Source: Dehalococcoidia bacterium (GTDB lineage Bacteria > Chloroflexota > Dehalococcoidia > Dehalococcoidales > UBA1222). From it: DNA of 6,307 nucleotides. The notes under the pieces were generated by a model. It saw only the letters and a program-made list of their open reading frames with translations, was not told the DNA's origin and ran no database searches. Of the stretch, positions 4,859 to 6,307 are shown piece after piece. Each line of letters begins with the position of its first letter. Position 1 is the stretch's first letter. The stretch is taken from NCBI GenBank assembly GCA_009786345.1, contig WQTJ01000088.1, forward strand, positions 1 to 6,307. Reading direction: 5' to 3'. The translations under genes were made by a program, and so were the position numbers.

Positions 4859-6307
4859 GTGACAATCATACGCCTCGCTTGTTGTTGGTTGATGGCAACA
4901 ACCTGGTACATCGTGCTTTTCATGCCTTGCCGCCGCTTTCAGTGCGTCGCACAGGTGAGTTAGTAAATGCCGTTTTCGGTTTTACATCTATGCTGCTTAA
5001 GGCGATATCTGACCAAGCCCCGACGCATTATGCAGTGGCTTTTGATAAGAAAGGCCCAACTTTCCGCCATAACATGTTTGAAGACTATAAGGCCAACCGC
5101 CATGCTACGCCTGATGAATTGATAGGGCAGCTTTTGCGCGTGCGGCAGATGGTGCTAGATTTTAAAATTCCAGTGTTTGAGATGGATGGCTTTGAAGCTG
5201 ATGATATGCTGGGGACACTGGCGTATCAGGCGGCAGAGCAGGGGCTGGAAACAGTTGTACTCACAGGTGATGCTGATGCTATGCAATTGGTCGGGCGTTG
5301 CGTGCGTGTGCTGTACCCACGCACCATGGGTGACGCTGTTTTATTAGACGAAGCAGGAGTAGAGGGAAAATACGGCGTGCCGCCTGAGCGGATTGCCGAT
5401 CTCAAGGCGCTTAAGGGAGACTCATCGGATAACATACCTGGCGTGAAAGGAATCGGAGAAAAGACTGCCATTAAACTGATTCAGCAATTCGGTAGTTTAG
5501 AGGAGATTTACTGTCACATAGATGAGGTGATGCCGCTGCGCATCCAGGATTTGTTGCGCCGTGATGAAAAAATAGCACGCCGCTGCAAAGTGCTGGCTAC
5601 TATAGAAGTGCATTCTCCGGTGACATTAGATTTGGATGCGGCGAGAGTGACATGTTTTGACCGCGAAAAAGCGGTAGCACTTTTCCGTGAATTGGAGTTT
5701 TTCAAACTAATAGATCGTCTGCCGGAAAGCGTCCTCAGTACTCATGTGTCACAGCCTCTTTTATTGCCTTTGGAGCTTTATAATACTATTGCCCCTGCTT
5801 CTGTTGTTGAAGAGAAAAAAGATTACAGCGTAGTTAAAACACCTGAGACGCTTTCAGCGTTGGCTGCGCGTTTGCGTGGCGTTGAAAGATTTGCTGTTGA
5901 AGTTATAGCTGAAGGGGCGCATCCTATATCGGGCCAATTGGTGGGGATAGCACTTTCTCCTGATATCGGTGAGGCATATTACATACCGCTGACACATGCA
6001 GGATTGGAGGCTGGTCCGCAGCTGGCGTTGGGTGACGTGCGGCGCATTTTATCTCCATTGTTATCTAAATCAAGTGCTGTATGCGTTCATAATGCCAACT
6101 TTGTAATGACCATGCTGGCAGAAGCTGGTATGCCGGTAGCAGACGTAGCTTTTGATACGATGCTGGCAGCGCATTTACTGGGAGAGCAGGCGCTTGAGTT
6201 ATCCAGCTTAGCGCTTGGACGGCTTAATATGGAAATTCAGCCGTTACCAAATACTTCCGGCATCAAACGTGTGCCTGTATGCAACCTGCCTATAGAGCAA
6301 GTGTCAC
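4855..6307 (+). CDS. polA: DNA polymerase I, N-terminal part (3' end outside window)
   Basis: PolA fills gaps and removes RNA primers in lagging-strand synthesis and repair. The 484 codons seen are open to the window edge, about half of the usual 850-930. Residues 1 to about 290 are the 5' nuclease domain with its acidic sites kept: LLVDGNN (D13), AFDKKGPTFRH (D64) and YKANR (78-82), FEADDMLG (E114, D116, D117), TGDADAMQLV (D139, D141) and LKGDSSDNIPGVKGIGEKTA (about 186-205, with D189 and the helix-hairpin). From about 325 there is a 3'-5' exonuclease-like domain in which motif I reads FAVEVIAE (346-353) instead of the DxE pattern, and motif II reads HNANFVMTM (412-420) with V417 where the aspartate belongs, so proofreading is probably lost. 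The polymerase domain is outside. The ATG is the only possible start: TAG at 4849-4851 closes the frame upstream. No Shine-Dalgarno lies at a useful distance. Divergent from argF. Confidence 0.96.
   Translation, partial: MSDNHTPRLLLVDGNNLVHRAFHALPPLSVRRTGELVNAVFGFTSMLLKAISDQAPTHYAVAFDKKGPTFRHNMFEDYKANRHATPDELIGQLLRVRQMVLDFKIPVFEMDGFEADDMLGTLAYQAAEQGLETVVLTGDADAMQLVGRCVRVLYPRTMGDAVLLDEAGVEGKYGVPPERIADLKALKGDSSDNIPGVKGIGEKTAIKLIQQFGSLEEIYCHIDEVMPLRIQDLLRRDEKIARRCKVLATIEVHSPVTLDLDAARVTCFDREKAVALFRELEFFKLIDRLPESVLSTHVSQPLLLPLELYNTIAPASVVEEKKDYSVVKTPETLSALAARLRGVERFAVEVIAEGAHPISGQLVGIALSPDIGEAYYIPLTHAGLEAGPQLALGDVRRILSPLLSKSSAVCVHNANFVMTMLAEAGMPVADVAFDTMLAAHLLGEQALELSSLALGRLNMEIQPLPNTSGIKRVPVCNLPIEQVS

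Noticed and set aside
4699..4923. 74-codon minus-strand frame spanning the argF start, the divergent gap and the start of polA
   Set aside because: It overlaps the start of polA, the promoters and the argF start in a different frame and has no motif.
5226..5705. Two minus-strand open frames inside polA
   Set aside because: They are antisense to the conserved 5' nuclease domain of PolA and have the serine-rich look of shadow frames.
1..6307. Hidden mobile element, CRISPR array, tRNA or defence system
   Set aside because: Nearly every base lies in a conserved housekeeping gene or a short gap; no spaced repeats, cloverleaf, transposase or terminal inverted repeats were seen.

Overview
The window is a compact stretch of bacterial housekeeping genes with moderate G+C. 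Its layout is: 3' end of dnaJ (plus strand, cut by the left edge), a convergent gap, then four tightly packed minus-strand genes read right to left as argF-der-plsY-gpsA, then a divergent promoter region, then the 5' part of polA (plus strand, cut by the right edge). No mobile element, CRISPR array, RNA gene or phage feature is visible. I found no convincing new biological system here.

The organism is a bacterium. The combination of a GpsA whose nucleotide-binding loop reads GATSWG instead of GxGxxG, a PlsY with GGRGVAT in place of the usual GGKGVAT, and the dnaJ / gpsA-plsY-der / polA neighbourhood makes me think of Chloroflexota, perhaps Dehalococcoidia. This is inferred from memory of the families and was not tested by search.

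The minus-strand cluster looks like one transcription unit. It starts at an extended -10 promoter (TGCTATACT) just upstream of argF, with gaps of 43 bp (argF-der), 2 bp (der-plsY) and 27 bp (plsY-gpsA). It joins arginine biosynthesis (ArgF) to 50S ribosome assembly (Der) and to the first steps of phospholipid synthesis. GpsA makes sn-glycerol 3-phosphate and PlsY acylates it to lysophosphatidate, so those two adjacent genes are consecutive in a pathway. 

On the other side of the 115-bp divergent region, polA has a perfect extended -10 (TGCTATAAT) placed so that transcription would begin at or next to its ATG, which suggests a leaderless mRNA. The encoded PolA has an intact 5'-nuclease domain, but the part of the 3'-5' exonuclease-like domain that is visible has lost its first two metal-binding motifs, so it is probably not proofreading. 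The dnaJ/gpsA convergent gap contains a short sequence repeated three times in alternating orientation that can form two mutually exclusive hairpins.
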